Assembly (NCBI RefSeq): GCF_032118995.1
Contig: NC_092650.1
Location: forward strand, 22,950,001 to 23,014,000
Source of the DNA: Asterias amurensis
Taxonomy: Eukaryota > Echinodermata > Asteroidea > Forcipulatida > Asteriidae
Length of the DNA: 64,000 nucleotides
Direction: 5' to 3'
The position numbers were made by a program, and so were the translations under genes. The number at the start of each line of letters is the position of its first letter. The first letter of the stretch is position 1. Shown here piece by piece: positions 43,424-56,709 of this stretch. The notes under the pieces are model-generated. The model saw nothing but the letters and a program-made list of their open reading frames with translations, was not told the origin of the DNA and did not search any database.

Positions 43424-46400
43424 GTGAATATTTTCATGTCTGTTTTTGTTTACTACACCCTTGATCCCCCTTTTTACGCCTGTAGCTGTACCCTAAAGCA
43501 GTGCAAATTTATAAGATGACTTTTTAAATCATTAATTAAACCTCCACAATTTACTTCTTTTTATTAAAATCTGCACACTTGACTACTGGCTGGGTAGAAG
43601 ACTAACTTAGTGTTACCAGTATAATCAGTGGTATACTAAACCTGAAGCACTTGTCCCGTTGGTTAATTGTTATATTACTTCTATTCTATCATGTCTATTC
43701 TCTGTTTCAACTAAAGCTACTCCTAGAAGTAGAACTATGCGATTTCGTTCCGCTATCGTCTCTTGTAACGATACCGCATAATTCTAGGAGTAAATTAAAG
43801 CCAGGTTGATATTGATCCATCCTAGAATATGAGGCTCCCCCGGCCCCGTGAGCAGGGGAGCCTTATAGTTTCTAGAAGTACATCCTGCGAATGCAAATTT
43901 CTATGCGAAGCGAATTTTGCCATCACGAATTTGCAACAAATAATTCGCTGCACAAACAGCCATGTGGTGTCAGAATTCGCTTCGCAATCGCATCGCAGTC
44001 GCATCTCAGGAAGTATGAACTAGGCTTTGTTTTAAGTTAGTTACCATAAAATACTATAAGGTTGTTGACGGTTGGCGCTGTACCTATTCCATAGATCAGT
44101 ACACTTTTAAAAAATTAACCCAAAATTTTCATCCAATCCTCGGCAAGATTGTCCGGGAGATAGTGAAATCTTGGGAAATAAACCACAGAACACGTGGCGG
44201 TGGTTTTTATTAGAACCAATTTAATGTGGCATTCAGTTCAGACAATGTGTCGAATGTCTCAACATATGGTAGACAATACATTAACATTTTTTTACATGAT
44301 TATGATGCGTCATTGTTTGAAATTGAATGCTATGCATGAATGTAATATTTCTTGGATAGTGGAATGACTATTTGACGTGTCTCTGCTGAGAAATCACATT
44401 TCCAATAGTACTGTATTGGTTTGTTTTTAATTTGACAAGGAGATCATCACTCAGACGGAGCTAAATCATTTTATTGTTCACCCAACTGTAGTTGGACTAG
44501 CCCAACTATAGTCTAGACAGGTCCATCCACAAACCGTATGTTCAAGTGCAAGTATTTGTGTTTGTGAAAAAATAAAGTACCAGCCTTCCCCCCTTCGAAT
44601 ACTCGTTGGAATTGCCTCTTAAATGTTGTCTATTTAAGCATAATAGGCTTATAGGCATAACATAGGCCTAAATGCATACTTTTTATTGGTGCCATCCAGA
44701 ATTTACATTTTTATGCAAATGCTACATTGTGCCGGTAAAAAAATAGTTGTATTTCTTGCTCTGAAGCATTTGTGTTATAATACATAAATACATTCGGTCT
44801 GTTCATGGCGACCTCCATGGTCTATTTCAACTATCTTCAGTATGCTTTAGCAGAGATTGCCTGTCAGTCAGCATATAACACATTGTACAATGTAAATTTA
44901 TAATGTAATGGAGGAGAGGACAAAAGAACTTGGACTTAAAATGTTGTGTTAGGCTAGTATGGGCTAATAAAACAAAATGTTATTGTGTACACCAGAGTAT
45001 GGCCAGACAGTGAATTGTGCAACCATTTTGGGAAATCCCTTAGTTTTAAACAGAGCATGATCAAATACACAGACTGTAGTACCCTGTAAATAAAATAAGA
45101 TGACTCATACACTGTGCATGCTGATGTTTGATCAAGCTTAGAATTAGCCTTTTGACTACCATCACTCATTGTGAACACGTGTACACAGAAATGATCTCAT
45201 CCAATGTACACTTTGTGAATGCAAACAATGGCATTTTTGTCTGGATACATTTCTTTTTGTATGTATTAACAAACCACTTTGCACTATGATGTGCACTGCC
45301 ATAATCATGGGGAATGTTTTTGTTACAAAGACACCAAGTGAATCATCAAATAAACATTGAGTTACATCAGAAATTGTAACTCTTTGCCTTTATTCAAAAA
45401 ATCTCTCAAAACTCACTTGTATCAGATGTAATTTGTTGTATTTATAGTTCCATTGGTCTTGCTCTTTCCAGCGCTTTGTCTTGATGTAAAAGCGCTTTAT
45501 AAATATTTAGTTGTATGTATGTATGTATGTAGGCCTGTATTTTTATTATTATATATATGGCGCTTTATAAATGATGTTATTAATATTATTATTATGATGA
45601 TGTTACGTTTTTGAAAGGGCAAGGGCACCAAGGCAATTTCTCATTGAGGTAAAGGGCACCCTATGAGGAAAACGTAAATGTTCTCTTTTCAAGGGCACCA
45701 GGGGCACCGTGAAGTATCAGTCCTGACACTGAGAGAGGAATCGTTTTTCTTGATTGATGTGTGTAGTTGAACAAAATATAATAAAATAATAAATAGTTTT
45801 ATATATTATAGCAAAAAATTACAACGAAGTCTCAATGCGCATATTAGAAAGTGAACGAGTGAAACCAGGAATATTGAATACAAGAATTACAGAAAAGACA
45901 GAAAAAAACTACAAAATGCATACAATGAAAAATACAAACAAAAAGGTAAAAGCTAAGTTGAAACTGTTATAAACAAAATAAATGGAAGACAAAAACTCTG
46001 TTCAGCAGAAAAAAATTCTTATAAAGCCACCTTCCAGATTTGAGTTGAGTCATACGGTGATCAAAGTAAGCCACTAGTCAGTTCTACTGAAATCTTTTCA
46101 CTTTGAGGTTCAGTTCACAAATCAATCAATGACTTTCCAATGGCCTTCGATCTTGTGCATAAAAGAGCCACCAATCCAAAACAGTTTCAAAGAAAAAGTA
46201 CAGAGTTAATATTGCAGTTGAACTTTTTAGAGGTTATTTTACACAAACTAACAGTGCCAGAAATAAACTATTAAATGTCACATCCTGTCTCTGTAAGCTT
46301 ATCAAAAGTGGTTTATCCCACGGACAGTTTATTTCAAACAGTTTATTTCACTCTGTTCGCTCATTCAGAGGACTTCATAAACTCTGAATTAACAATCGAT

Positions 46401-48910
46401 TTTATTGTAAACCACTCTCGCCGTTTCCTGTCATTTTTTTTTGTTATGTGAACTCTTTAAATGAACCTAGAATGGTCTGAAAAAGGCAGTAACAAATTCA
46501 CTACAGTAATCGTGGAAGTTTTAATGACTAATTTATCTGTCAAATGCATGCCTGAAACTTCATTCTTGTAAGGGCAAGGTAGTTTTATTTAGTAAAGGGC
46601 AACACAAGAGGGCACTAAGGCAATGGCCATGGGGCTGTTGAGTTGTCTTAATTGTCTCTGTTTTATCATTTTTTATGAAGTATCAGGGCCCAATTTTTGC
46701 AATTTCACTTTTCCTTACTCTGTGGCTTGTTATTTCACTTGTATGTTGGCTTTTTTTCAAATAATTTTCAAATGAAATAGGGATACTTTTCAACACTGAA
46801 CTTTTTGTCAGACCTGCCACTTGGAGTGAATTTTGGTTGTCCTCAGGATTTTAACTGGTATTTGGCAAACGGACCACTGTTATAAGAAAAAATGCTGGTA
46901 CCCTGGAAACAAAACGAGTGGTTATTAATAATACAATACACACAACAATGAACCAGAAACAATGGTGGTGAATAAACCCACAGTAGCCAACTACACTTCC
47001 ATGTCAAGTGTTCTGGGTTCCTTTCCTTGCATTATCTTACAATTACATGCCCTGCATATTTTTACACAAACAAAAAGGGGTACATCATTGTAGGGCCATG
47101 TAGGGCCTACAGACCATCTGAAGGACAAAGCAATTTGGCACACAACTACATGTATATAGCCAGGTTTGAAAATTCATACCCCATGATCAACAACAGACTT
47201 GATAACTACACAAGTCCCCTTAGACACAAGGCTCAGTGCAGACTTGGGTATCAATATCTTCTTAATGCTGTTCATTGGATTCTGATGGACTGAGACCTTG
47301 GTCAAGCTTGCCTCGGGAGACGTGGCTTACTGAAAAGTTTGCGGTCAACTTGTAAGCATCCTGAAAAAGTGTTTGTTTTCCAGATCATGATTTTTCAAGT
47401 TTTGTTTCTGATCTGAACATGTCGAATGTGCCAGATCTGGATATCGACTCCAGTGGAATTGAATTGAAGTTAGGTTTTATTCTTCCAGTATAAGATATAC
47501 ATATAGCCCTCCACACTAAGAAAACGCAATCCATTATACGAATTTCCTCGTTCTCTTGTCTACTGCATGATTTTTCCTTCAAAAGATCTTAATGCCACCC
47601 ATCCATCTTCTTCTTTGCTGCCTCTACCTAGTTTCTCTACCCTTGGTTGAAAATTGCTCAGAACAAAAATGCCAACATTTATTTCGCATTGATCACGATG
47701 TAAAACTAGAAAAATTTGAGAGAAAAAATATTCAGTTAGGCGACCAGACCAGGGCCCAATGTCGTGGCTGATGCTTTAACTGCCGAATTCTATACTTGCG
47801 ATCATCATTCCCCGCTTACTGTGACAAGAACTGAATGTCTGCGCAAACTGTGTAAGCCAAGAATGCCTTTAAGCACAGTCACAATATAAAAATATTCCCT
47901 GCTAACCTGTGTAAAACGCTTGACATAAGCCCGGAATTCTCTGCTTCCATAAGCGCGCCGATATGGGCCCAGGGTCTTCTCGTCCAACAAAGGACTGGGG
48001 GTATTCCCTCAGGTATTTATTCCCTCCCGCATCCATTATTGACAACAGCGAGACCACGATCCTTTGTTCTCTGGAATCAAGATCAATGCATTATGCATGT
48101 CCCGTAGCCTGTGCATTGTGTAGATTTAATTACCAGACGAAGATCTATAATCACCAACTCACTCAGCATGATTGACTTGTATTTTGTTTCCCTGCAGTAT
48201 TATGTATTATGGTAATTAGTCTGGTTCATTTAGAATTGAAATCAAACTTGAACATGTGCCAAATGACTGCTGACTTTGGATGTCAAATTTAATCAGCCAA
48301 GGTCTAATAAACTTGTCACCCAACTCTAGGTGTTCATAAAAACATTGTGAAGCATGTAATACATTTTTCTGAGAAATGAAGGGTTTTTTATCAAGTGCTG
48401 CTGTTTTTTAAATTTATTGAGCTCCAATAAACGATCAAGTTTTTTTGACCACAGATCAAATAATTTGTTTCCCTCTTTCCCAATAACAAAAAAAGAACAG
48501 ATGAATAAGAAAAGACACAAAAATTATTGTTGGTAGAAATTTAATGTCAAGAATAGAACTTAGTCACCAATTTGCTCAAGAAAGTGCTTGGGTTTTGGTA
48601 AAAGTAACACATATTTAAGAAATACTAATTTAGAGGAGTGTCTTGAAGGCCTGTAAGGGCAAGGGTACCTTAATCATTTTTCCTTGGTAAAGGGCACCCT
48701 ATGAGGTGAGGAAATTGTAAATATTTACTCCAGAGCATTTCAAGGGCACCAATGAGAGATTTTGCCTTTATTGCCTCTGTGAAGTTTCAGGCCTAATATT
48801 GCATGTATTGTAGGCATTGTAAGACGTCCTTGATTCCGTATTGGTTCCTTGGTTCTGAAAAGCACTAGTGGTTGACAACTCAACATTTTGATCAGTATGC
48901 TCTGATCAGC
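43424..48910. other. Presumed SLC7A6OS intron 1 or downstream DNA
   Basis: 43715-43797 is a palindrome (CTCCTAGAAGTAGAACTATGCG and CGCATAATTCTAGGAG). 43823-43880 contains GAGGCTCCCCCGG with AGCCTTATAGTTTCTAGAAG. 43880-44037 is a MITE. A (GTAT)n microsatellite lies at about 45510-45530. Dispersed GGGCAAGGGCACC repeats are at 45608-45728, 46560-46690 and 48648-48800. 47700-48180 is a single-copy, GC-richer island. No exon of SLC7A6OS was found. Confidence 0.55.
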
Positions 48911-49294
48911 TTAAAGGCAGTAGACACTATTGGTAATTACTCAAAATAATTACCATCATGAAACCTTTCTTGATTACTTGTAATGGGGAGAGGTTGATGG
49001 TATAAAACACTGTGAGAATTGACTCCCTCTGAAGTGACATAGTTTTCAAGAAAGAAGTAATTTTCCACGAATTTGATTTCAAGACCTCAATTTTAGAATT
49101 TGAGGTCTCAAAATCAAGCATCTAAAAGCATACAACTTTGTGTGACAAGGGTGTTTTTTCTTTCATAGTTATCTTGCAACTTCGATGACCAATTGAGTTC
49201 AAATTTTCACAGTTTTGTTATTTTACGCATGCTGAGATACACCAAGTAAGAAGACTGGTCTTTGACAATTACCAATAGTGTCCAGTGTATTTAA
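48911..49294. mobile_element. Palindromic MITE, AAGGCAGTGGACAC family (full copy)
   Basis: TTAAAGGCAGTAGACACTATTGG to AATAGTGTCCAGTGTATTTAA, TTAA at both borders, with the GAGGTCTCAAAATCAAGCATC core. Confidence 0.9.
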
Positions 49295-49888
49295 GTAGAA
49301 GAGGGTAGAAGTGAAATGGAAATTGTATCGATCAGGATTCAATAACCATTCAACATGGCAGGTTTATGTATTAAAACATGTGTCATTACCAAATTAATCA
49401 TAGTTGATCATTTATTGATTATTGATTTGTCATGTTTCGATTAAAATCCTCTAATCCATTTTTCTGAGAATTGTTCCCACGGCATACATTGTAAATACAC
49501 AGTAGACAAAGATTACCTTAGTGAACAACTCATCACACAAACATTTTGTGTTTAATGGTGTGACTGTGTGTACTTAAGGGGGGTTCACCTGTATCGTCTG
49601 GGTGATTTCGTTGGACGTGTTTCGTTTGCCATAACACACATTACAGTTTCTTCTATACAGATGAATGAGTCATTTCGATGCAGGTTTTTTATTCAGGTGT
49701 GTTGTGTAGTTCCAACGTTCAAGGTCGTCCCTCTTCATCTGATGTAGTCACTCACTGTCAGGAATGATAATACCTGCTAGAACATGGGGCCTCATTCTAA
49801 GTGGATTTAGTTTCAAGCTTGTAGAACACCCAATTCGATTCCTGTCAGGTCCAATATGCTTTCCAGTTCTTTGAATTCACATTTACAC

Positions 49889-50283
49889 TTAAAAGGCAGT
49901 GGACACTATTGGTAATTACTCAAAATAATTTTTAGCATCAAACCTTTCTTGGTGATGAGTAATGGGGAGAGGTTGATGGTATAATTAAACATTGTGAGAA
50001 ACGGCTCCCTCTGAAGGGCCATAGTTTTCGAGAAAGAAGTAATTTTCCACAAATTTGATTTCGAGACCTCAGATTTAGAACTTGAGGTCTCGAAATCAAT
50101 CATCTAAACGCACACAACTTCGTGTGACAAGGGTGGTTTTTTTTTCTTTCATTATTATCTCCCAAATTCAAAGACCGATTGAGCTCAAATTTTCACAGGT
50201 TTGTTATTTTATGCATTATGTTGAGATACACCAACTGTGAACACTAGTCTTTGACAATTACCAATAGTGTCCACTGCCTTTAA
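49889..50283. mobile_element. Palindromic MITE, AAGGCAGTGGACAC family (full copy)
   Basis: TTAAAAGGCAGTGGACAC to GTGTCCACTGCCTTTAA. The terminal repeats are almost exact over more than 25 bp. This is one of the best-preserved copies. Confidence 0.92.
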
Positions 50284-50392
50284 ACCTGTTTGTCAAAAGA
50301 TGAACAACTTACAGTATGGTTAGGAAGGTTCTCACCTTCAGAAAAAGATGTAGGATCTATAGCCTGTAACCCATTTAAAGGAACCAAGTAGA

Positions 50393-50777
50393 TTAAAGAC
50401 ACTGGACACTATTGGTATGTGTCAAAGACCAGTCTTCTTACTTGGTCAATCTCAACATTTATGCATAAATTAACAAACCTGTGAAAATTTGAGCTCGATT
50501 TTGGTCTTCGGAGTTGCAAGATATTAATGAAAGAAAAAAACACCCTTGTCAAACGAAGTTTTTGGCTTTCAGATGCTTGATTTCGAGACCTCAAATTCTA
50601 AACTTCTTAGATATATTGAAATCAAATTCATTGAAAATTACTTCTTTTTCGAAAACTTCAGAGGGAGCCGTTTCTCACATTGTTTTATACTATCAACAGC
50701 TCCCCATTACTTGCTTCCAAGTGAGGTTTTATGCTGATAATTATTTTGAGCAATTACCAATAGTGTCCACTGCCTTA
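50393..50777. mobile_element. Palindromic MITE, AAGGCAGTGGACAC family, opposite orientation
   Basis: TTAAAGACACTGGACACTATTGG at the left, ACCAATAGTGTCCACTGCCTTA at the right. It lies 110 bp from the previous copy in opposite orientation, so the two could form a larger hairpin. Confidence 0.88.
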
Positions 50778-50879
50778 CATGTATCCTTGACTTGCTTTCA
50801 CAGTGTTGTCAGACAACTCCTACATGTACCTCCATGGTTAGCAGAGGATTGCTAATTCCTTGCTCTATGCTACTTATAA

Positions 50880-51408
50880 CCTTCATGAAGATAATGGATC
50901 CAACTGCCTCAGTGCCCCTTGTGATTGCCTTGGTGCCCCTTGAAATGTCCCTATAGAAACTCAACTTTATAGAGATGCCCCTTTCAAAGGACAAACTGCC
51001 TTGCCCCGACAAGGCAGGCTTTGAAAACCACAGCACCCACAGTAATTGCCGCGGTTTCCCTGGCACGTACCTTCACTGTGGTGCCCCTCTGCAAAATTTT
51101 TAAAAAAATCCGGACGATCAACTGGTATTTTTTGTTATTTGGCCTTACTGGTATAAGTTTTACAAAGCTCCCTCAGAGTAAAGTTGGGGAATAAGGGAAT
51201 TAAAATAGGAGTTCCATAAGTTATATGTATTGATAAAATTGATATAAACTCTCTAAAAAATCAGGCCTGATACTTCACGGAGGCAACAGGTCATTTGCCT
51301 TGGTACTCTCGAAATGCAGCAGTAGAAATTAACAATTTCCTCATAGATTGCCCTTCACTTAGATGAAAATGCCTTGGTGCCCTTGCCCTTTCAAAAATGA
51401 AGCATGTC
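50880..51408. repeat. Two dispersed GGTGCCCTTGCC-type repeats
   Basis: 50880-51060 and 51266-51408 carry the family's order of motifs: CCTGATACTTCACGGAGGCAA, ATTGCCTTGGTGCCC, GAAATG..., CCTTGGTGCCCTTGCCCTTTC. Other copies: 22486-22640, 26441-26612, 31020-31145, 45608-45728, 46560-46690, 48648-48800, 58165-58687 (split), 60631-60802 and 61520-61670. They have no inverted ends, so they are probably a SINE-like or satellite-derived family. Confidence 0.7.
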
Positions 51409-51918
51409 TGCAAAAAGTATCCTGTTTTAACTTTAGGAATGAAAGACAAAAGGAAAGCTGTGAAGAGAGTTACTGGTGACCATTGGATGTCTATTTGTAA
51501 TGCCGCCAGATGTGAGCATTAAGTATTTATACATGTATTGCCTGTACTCTTAGTTCAACTTTCCACCCCAGGAGTCAATGTGTCCGTAATATTCAAACCA
51601 ATCCGACCAGACTAATTCTCTGGGAGCAGTCGCTCCCTGGATGAACCAACCAGTCAATACTCTGTACGTACCTCGGCATCTATAGGTATTTATAACGTCG
51701 GTGATTACAGCTGAGAAGTTTCACACGAAGCCGCCACCGCGGAGGTCTTGGCATCTCTCTTATACATGTAGGTAGATTGAGAGTGGCTTGGTTTATTCAA
51801 AGGTTGTTAATTCGGGTCATAAGTGTCTAGTGTACTTTTCCCTTTATTCATTATCTTCCCTTCAGAATTAATTTCAATTTTCTACCTCCATGTTCAGACG
51901 CAGTACTTGAGAAGTTGG

Positions 51919-52291
51919 TTTAAAGGCGGTGGACACTATTGGTAATTACTCAAAATAATTTTTAGCACAAAACCTTTCTTGATTACGAGTAATGGGGAGG
52001 ATGATAGTATAAAACATTGTGAGAATTGGCTCCCTCTGAAGTGACATAGTTTTTGATAAAGAAGTAATTTTCCGCGAATTTGATTTCGAGACCTCAAGTT
52101 TAGAACTTGAGGTCTCGAAATCAAGCATATGAAAGCACACAACTTTGTGTGACAAGGGTGTTTTTTTCTTTCATATATATCTCGCAAATTCGACGACCAA
52201 TTGAGCTGAAATGTTCACAGGTTTGTTATTTCATGCATATGTTGAGATACATTGGTCTTTGACAATTACCAATAGTGTCGAATGTCTTTAA
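51919..52291. mobile_element. Palindromic MITE, AAGGCAGTGGACAC family
   Basis: TTTAAAGGCGGTGGACACTATTGG to AATAGTGTCGAATGTCTTTAA. Core GAGACCTCAAGTTTAGAACTTGAGGTCTC forms a perfect inner hairpin (given here as one motif split at AGTTTAGAACT). Confidence 0.88.
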
Positions 52292-52408
52292 AGGAAGTTT
52301 GAACTCATTCGGGTTTAACTTTCCGTGTCTGAACAATCTTAAAACTTAACGCAAGGTAGTTTTATTTGTATCTTTACAAGGATGCTTACTGTGTACCTTT
52401 GACACCAG

Positions 52409-52577
52409 GGGTCGATTTCACAAAGAGTTAGGACTCGTCTTATCTTGAGTTAGGACGAGTATCTAGTCCTAACTTAGGATTAATCTTAAGGTCTGAATGC
52501 TTAAGTGCAGGGTTGGAACTCGTCCTAAGTCCTAAGATTATTTTTAAGTTAGGAAGAGTTTTGTGAAATCGACGGCA
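52409..52577. mobile_element. Palindromic element, TTCACAAAGAGTTAGGAC family
   Basis: GGGGTCGATTTCACAAAGAG at the left and TTTTGTGAAATCGACGGC at the right, with repeated TTAGGAC/GTCCTAA inside. Confidence 0.88.
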
Positions 52578-53285
52578 GGGTTTTTAGCCCCCTACTCTTC
52601 CATCATAAGTGTTCTGAGTTCTTTGATCTGCGCTGCTGCAGTGCTGCGTGTACATTGATACAGTGTGCTGCAAATTCTTGATCATAAATTATAAATTATA
52701 GGTTTCAGTAAAGTGCCCTTCTACTCAAACAAAACGAAATGAATTTCAATTTTGATCACTTGGAAAATAGTAACTGGAAACCTTTTGTTATTACATTGTA
52801 ATATGTAAGTTTTCTTTAGCACGTAAACATAATCCGATACACCACGCTGTTTTTACAACACATGTGTTTAGCTGTCAATGTCTATTTCTGAGAGAAAAAT
52901 CAATATCTCCGCCGAGGTCTTTCTATCATGGTCACTCATAAAGACTGACCGTGAAAAGGTGAAGATTCTGATTCAAGCTACTGTCAAGACAAAATTAATT
53001 TCCACGCGAGTGGTCAACGGGACAACAAGCCTAAAGCTCATTAATTCTGGGCTCTAGACCGAGGCACCTGTAGGAAGAGAAAGCAATACCTGCCAGCTCA
53101 CAGCGTGAGACGGAACACTCGGGAGACATTTCCGCGCATACGTGCAAATTGCAAATTAGGCATTTGCAAATCACAGCCTTAGTTTCAAGAGAAAGAAAAA
53201 AGGGATAGATTATTTTTCTTTGTCCGCAAAGAAACGCTTAGATGGTCCTCTTAGGTACCAAGCTCATGGATTGTTATTTTATTAA

Positions 53286-53470
53286 AGGTATCTGATGTGT
53301 GTTAGCGCTGTATACTCAGTACTCTTCGGAGCTCTGTAAAAAAAAAAATCACATGGGCATAATACTCGGGTGGGATTTGAACCCATGTCCTTTGCGATTC
53401 TAGAGCAGTGTAATTCCAACTAGACAACCGAGATTCCCCGGTAGCTAAGAGGCAGTTTGGATCCTTTGTT
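53286..53470 (-). repeat. tRNA-derived SINE
   Basis: The minus strand reads CTCGGTTGTCTAGTTGGAAT (A box) and GGGTTCAAATCCCACCCGAG (B box), then the body ACTGAGTATACAGCGCTAAC found in the copy at 26290. An A-rich run lies at 53338-53349. Confidence 0.8.
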
Positions 53471-53776
53471 TTAGCAGCGGGTACCGCAACGATTTAATAG
53501 ATGGAAATTTGCATCGGGATCATTGTTTAATTTTAGTCAGAGGCTTTCTGCTTATCAAGTTAATACTAGAACCATTTTTTTTCCTGTGAAATATATACCC
53601 CCCCCCCTGAAATGAAGTCATTGAAAAAAGTAAAACTTTGACAAAAACGCAACAGGTGTTTTTTGGTTGCTACAACCAAAGTTAAGGACAATGTGTTAAC
53701 ATGCTGAAAATTGTGCGTGGCTTTTTACTATTTTCTCTTTTTGCAGGTTTGTTATTTCCTGGTTGATCACACATAC

Positions 53777-53945
53777 TTAAAGGCAGTGGACACTATAGGC
53801 AATTGTCAAAGACTACGGCACTTTAGAGGGAGCCATTTCTCACAATGTTTTATACCATCAACCTCTCCCCTTTACTCGTCACCAAGAAAGGTTTTATGCT
53901 AATAAATTATTTTGAGTAATTACCAATAGTGTCCACTGCCTTTAA
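53777..53945. mobile_element. Internally deleted palindromic MITE (169 bp)
   Basis: Both ends are intact (TTAAAGGCAGTGGACACTATAGG and CAATAGTGTCCACTGCCTTTAA), but the central 200 bp, including the GAGGTCTC core, is absent. Left end joins directly to CAAAGACTACGGCACTTTAG. Confidence 0.9.
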
Positions 53946-55253
53946 GTGCCCTCTGCACTGCACTGCACTATTTTGTCAGCTCTACCAATCCTGCAGGGTC
54001 TGTTGTTGGTTAAACATTGTACTTTTAACAAACCCTTTGGACATGGGTTCAGGTCTCATTGATGATAAATGTGAATGTTTCTGGGCAAAGTTTGTTTCAG
54101 AAAAGTTTCCCGAATCTCAGTTAAACTTATGTGAACAACCCTACACAGGAATTACAATAAAACAAGCAAATACATTTTTCGCAGTGCTTACACACAAAAA
54201 TAACAAACTCACAAAACTCACTGGTAGGTTTTCATGGTAACAACTGATTCTAAAAACAGTCATAAAAAAAACAGGCTCTCATATAAAATGTCCTTTTGAT
54301 CAGTGATAAGCAAAGGGGGATTTTGAGAACAACAACTCCAGTTGCGTGGTTTGTGGTTCTTTAGCCGGGATAAGCATGGTCTGTATTTCAAGGGGCTCGA
54401 ACTGCGAAAATTGCCCTTGGGGGTTTGAAGCTATTAACCCCCTATGGTTTATCAGAGAGTCAACCTCTTTTAACATGTTTAAAGTCACATACACCAGAGT
54501 GTAATTTTGGTGATCAAAAAATGAGACTGACAGTTCACAGTCTTAAATTTACACAAGCTTTGAGCAAACCAATAATGGAGGAAGGCGTGACTACTTGCTC
54601 TGGTGCCTTTTTTCTAAAACCATGTGCCCTCCATTTGGGCCATTTTGCTCTGCCCCTAGTTAAAGAATCATTGGTTAATACCTGAACTCACTGTACAAAG
54701 TATAGGCCTATAATTCATGATACTCTTTGGGCACTGTTTTGAATTAGGGCAATGTTACATTTCAAGGGGCACCAAGGCAATTGCATCCATGAAGTACAAG
54801 TATCAAGTCTCGAGCATCAAGCTATATCATATTAATAATAATTTTTACAATTATATAGCATTTTACATAAAAATCTAAAAACACTGTTAAAATCACAACA
54901 AAATATACAGTTAACAATTAAATCAAGACAATATAGTTAGTTAACTATACCATAGAGTTGTGACCGTTGGTGTAGAGTTGCCAGTGCTGCCACTTTAAGC
55001 CAAATCCAACCCAGTTGGGTTAATCCCCACCCGGGGCAACCCTGAAGCAAATGCAGGGGCCCTGTGCCTTGGGGAGAGCTTGGCAAAATGCCCCGTCGGA
55101 GGATTATCTTTACTTCCAGTTGGCCTCTTGATTATTCAGGGTTTTTTTTTTTTTATTTTTTTTTTAAGGGTAGGATAATTTAATATACAAATTTATTTGA
55201 CATAAAGAAAACAAACAGCCAGAGGTTTAATTCAAGGTTGACTCTTTTTTAAT

Positions 55254-55669
55254 ATCTTGTAGACAGTCTAGGGACGAAGATGAATCTTAATTCAATGAGG
55301 AAAATGATGGAATTTATGGAGAAAACTTTGTCATGTACAATTAGTCTGATATTTGTTTAAATATACCCCAAAAATGAAAATTTTTGTAATGTTTCCTATT
55401 TTATCAGAAACAGTGGGAGAGTAATGTTTACTACCCCCCCCCCCCCCCCAGGCACTGCTTTTTCTTGTAGACAGTCTAGGGACGAAGATGAATCTTAATT
55501 CAATGAGGAAAATGATGGAATTTATGGAGAAAACTTTGTCATGTACAATTAGTCTGGTATTTTTTTTAAATATACCCCAAAATGAAAACTTTTTGTAATT
55601 TTTCCTATTTTATCAGAAATAGAGGGAGAGTAATGTTTACTACCCCCCCCCCCCCCCCCCAGGCACTGC
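55254..55669. repeat. 205-bp tandem duplication with long C runs
   Basis: Two copies beginning TTGTAGACAGTCTAGGGACG and ending at a run of about 16-18 C followed by AGGCACTGC. A few substitutions separate them. The C runs (55433-55449 and 55644-55660) are candidate quadruplex or i-motif sites on the opposite or same strand. Confidence 0.9.
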
Positions 55670-56709
55670 TTTTTCATATCATTCCAGTTTTTTCCACAAT
55701 AAAGGCAGCCTGTCCACTCATGCCAAATATGTATAGCAAAAGGGCAAAGGTCTGGAATTGGAAAAAGGGAGATTACAAACATTAATTCCAGTACCGTCTG
55801 TCCGTCTTTGTATACAACTAGATGGCTGTGCTTACTACACAATGGAATGTCCAGGTTGATATTCACCTCAGCCATCCAAATAACTAACAAAAAAATGAGG
55901 TTGCTGCGAAATTGTTCCGATTTGGCCAGGCCAAAATGTTGTCATAAGCTGGTTTAAGATATTTAGACCACATAGAAATGGTTCAAGTTGGTAGACTAAG
56001 ACCATTCATAAGTTTGGCTGGCTTGTCTGGGACATGTTAGTTGAGCACCAGTGGACCATAGACAGCTTCTTGATTGAGCTGGGGTCAGTTCTTGGATGGC
56101 AGCTCATTCCTTGAGTTGGTCATGGTTCAGGTGGCTGGTCTGGTTCATATAGGCTCACACAATTCACCAGGTTGGATATGACGTACGCTGCAGTTGCAGG
56201 TCCCATGTGTTTCACCTGTTTTTACTATTGCATAAAAAGTAACATTTGAGGACAAAAACTGCTTAAATATACATGCCAATTTTATATATTAGGCTAGAGT
56301 TGAAATCGTCAATCATGACTATACATTTATAGATTATTTTGCATACAAGCGCGATCTCAAAACTCCCCCAATGGGGAAAAAGGAAAAAATAAATGCGCTG
56401 TAAATGTTGAAGAGAGCCAAAAATAGTCGAACTGATTTTTCAAGAAGGATAATGAAATTGTCACCTCAGGCACAATATTCTCATACAATTATAAAGACCA
56501 CTATTTTTACAAGTTCTGTGTCACATAGTGACATTCTGCAGAAAGAGTTATTCAATTTAGAGAGACACTTTCATTTCCAATGAATTGATGTTTTCAAAGA
56601 TGGCCAAAAGAGTCTGTGAATAGCTTTTAATTAACTTGCAGTGTCACATACGCTTACATCAATCCATTTGTGACATTTGGCAAATCTGTTTGCCGGTTAT
56701 TAGAGGCAC

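Noticed and set aside
43724-43797. Rho-independent terminator-like hairpin
   Set aside because: It is a short palindromic repeat in a eukaryotic genome; bacterial terminators do not apply.
53929-54240. 103-codon ORF with a possible GTAGGT donor
   Set aside because: The first part lies in a MITE end and no acceptor or family match supports the rest.
54425-54685. 86-codon ORF MKLLTPYGLSESQ
   Set aside because: No family match, no splice signals, and it is overlapped by an equally long antisense ORF.
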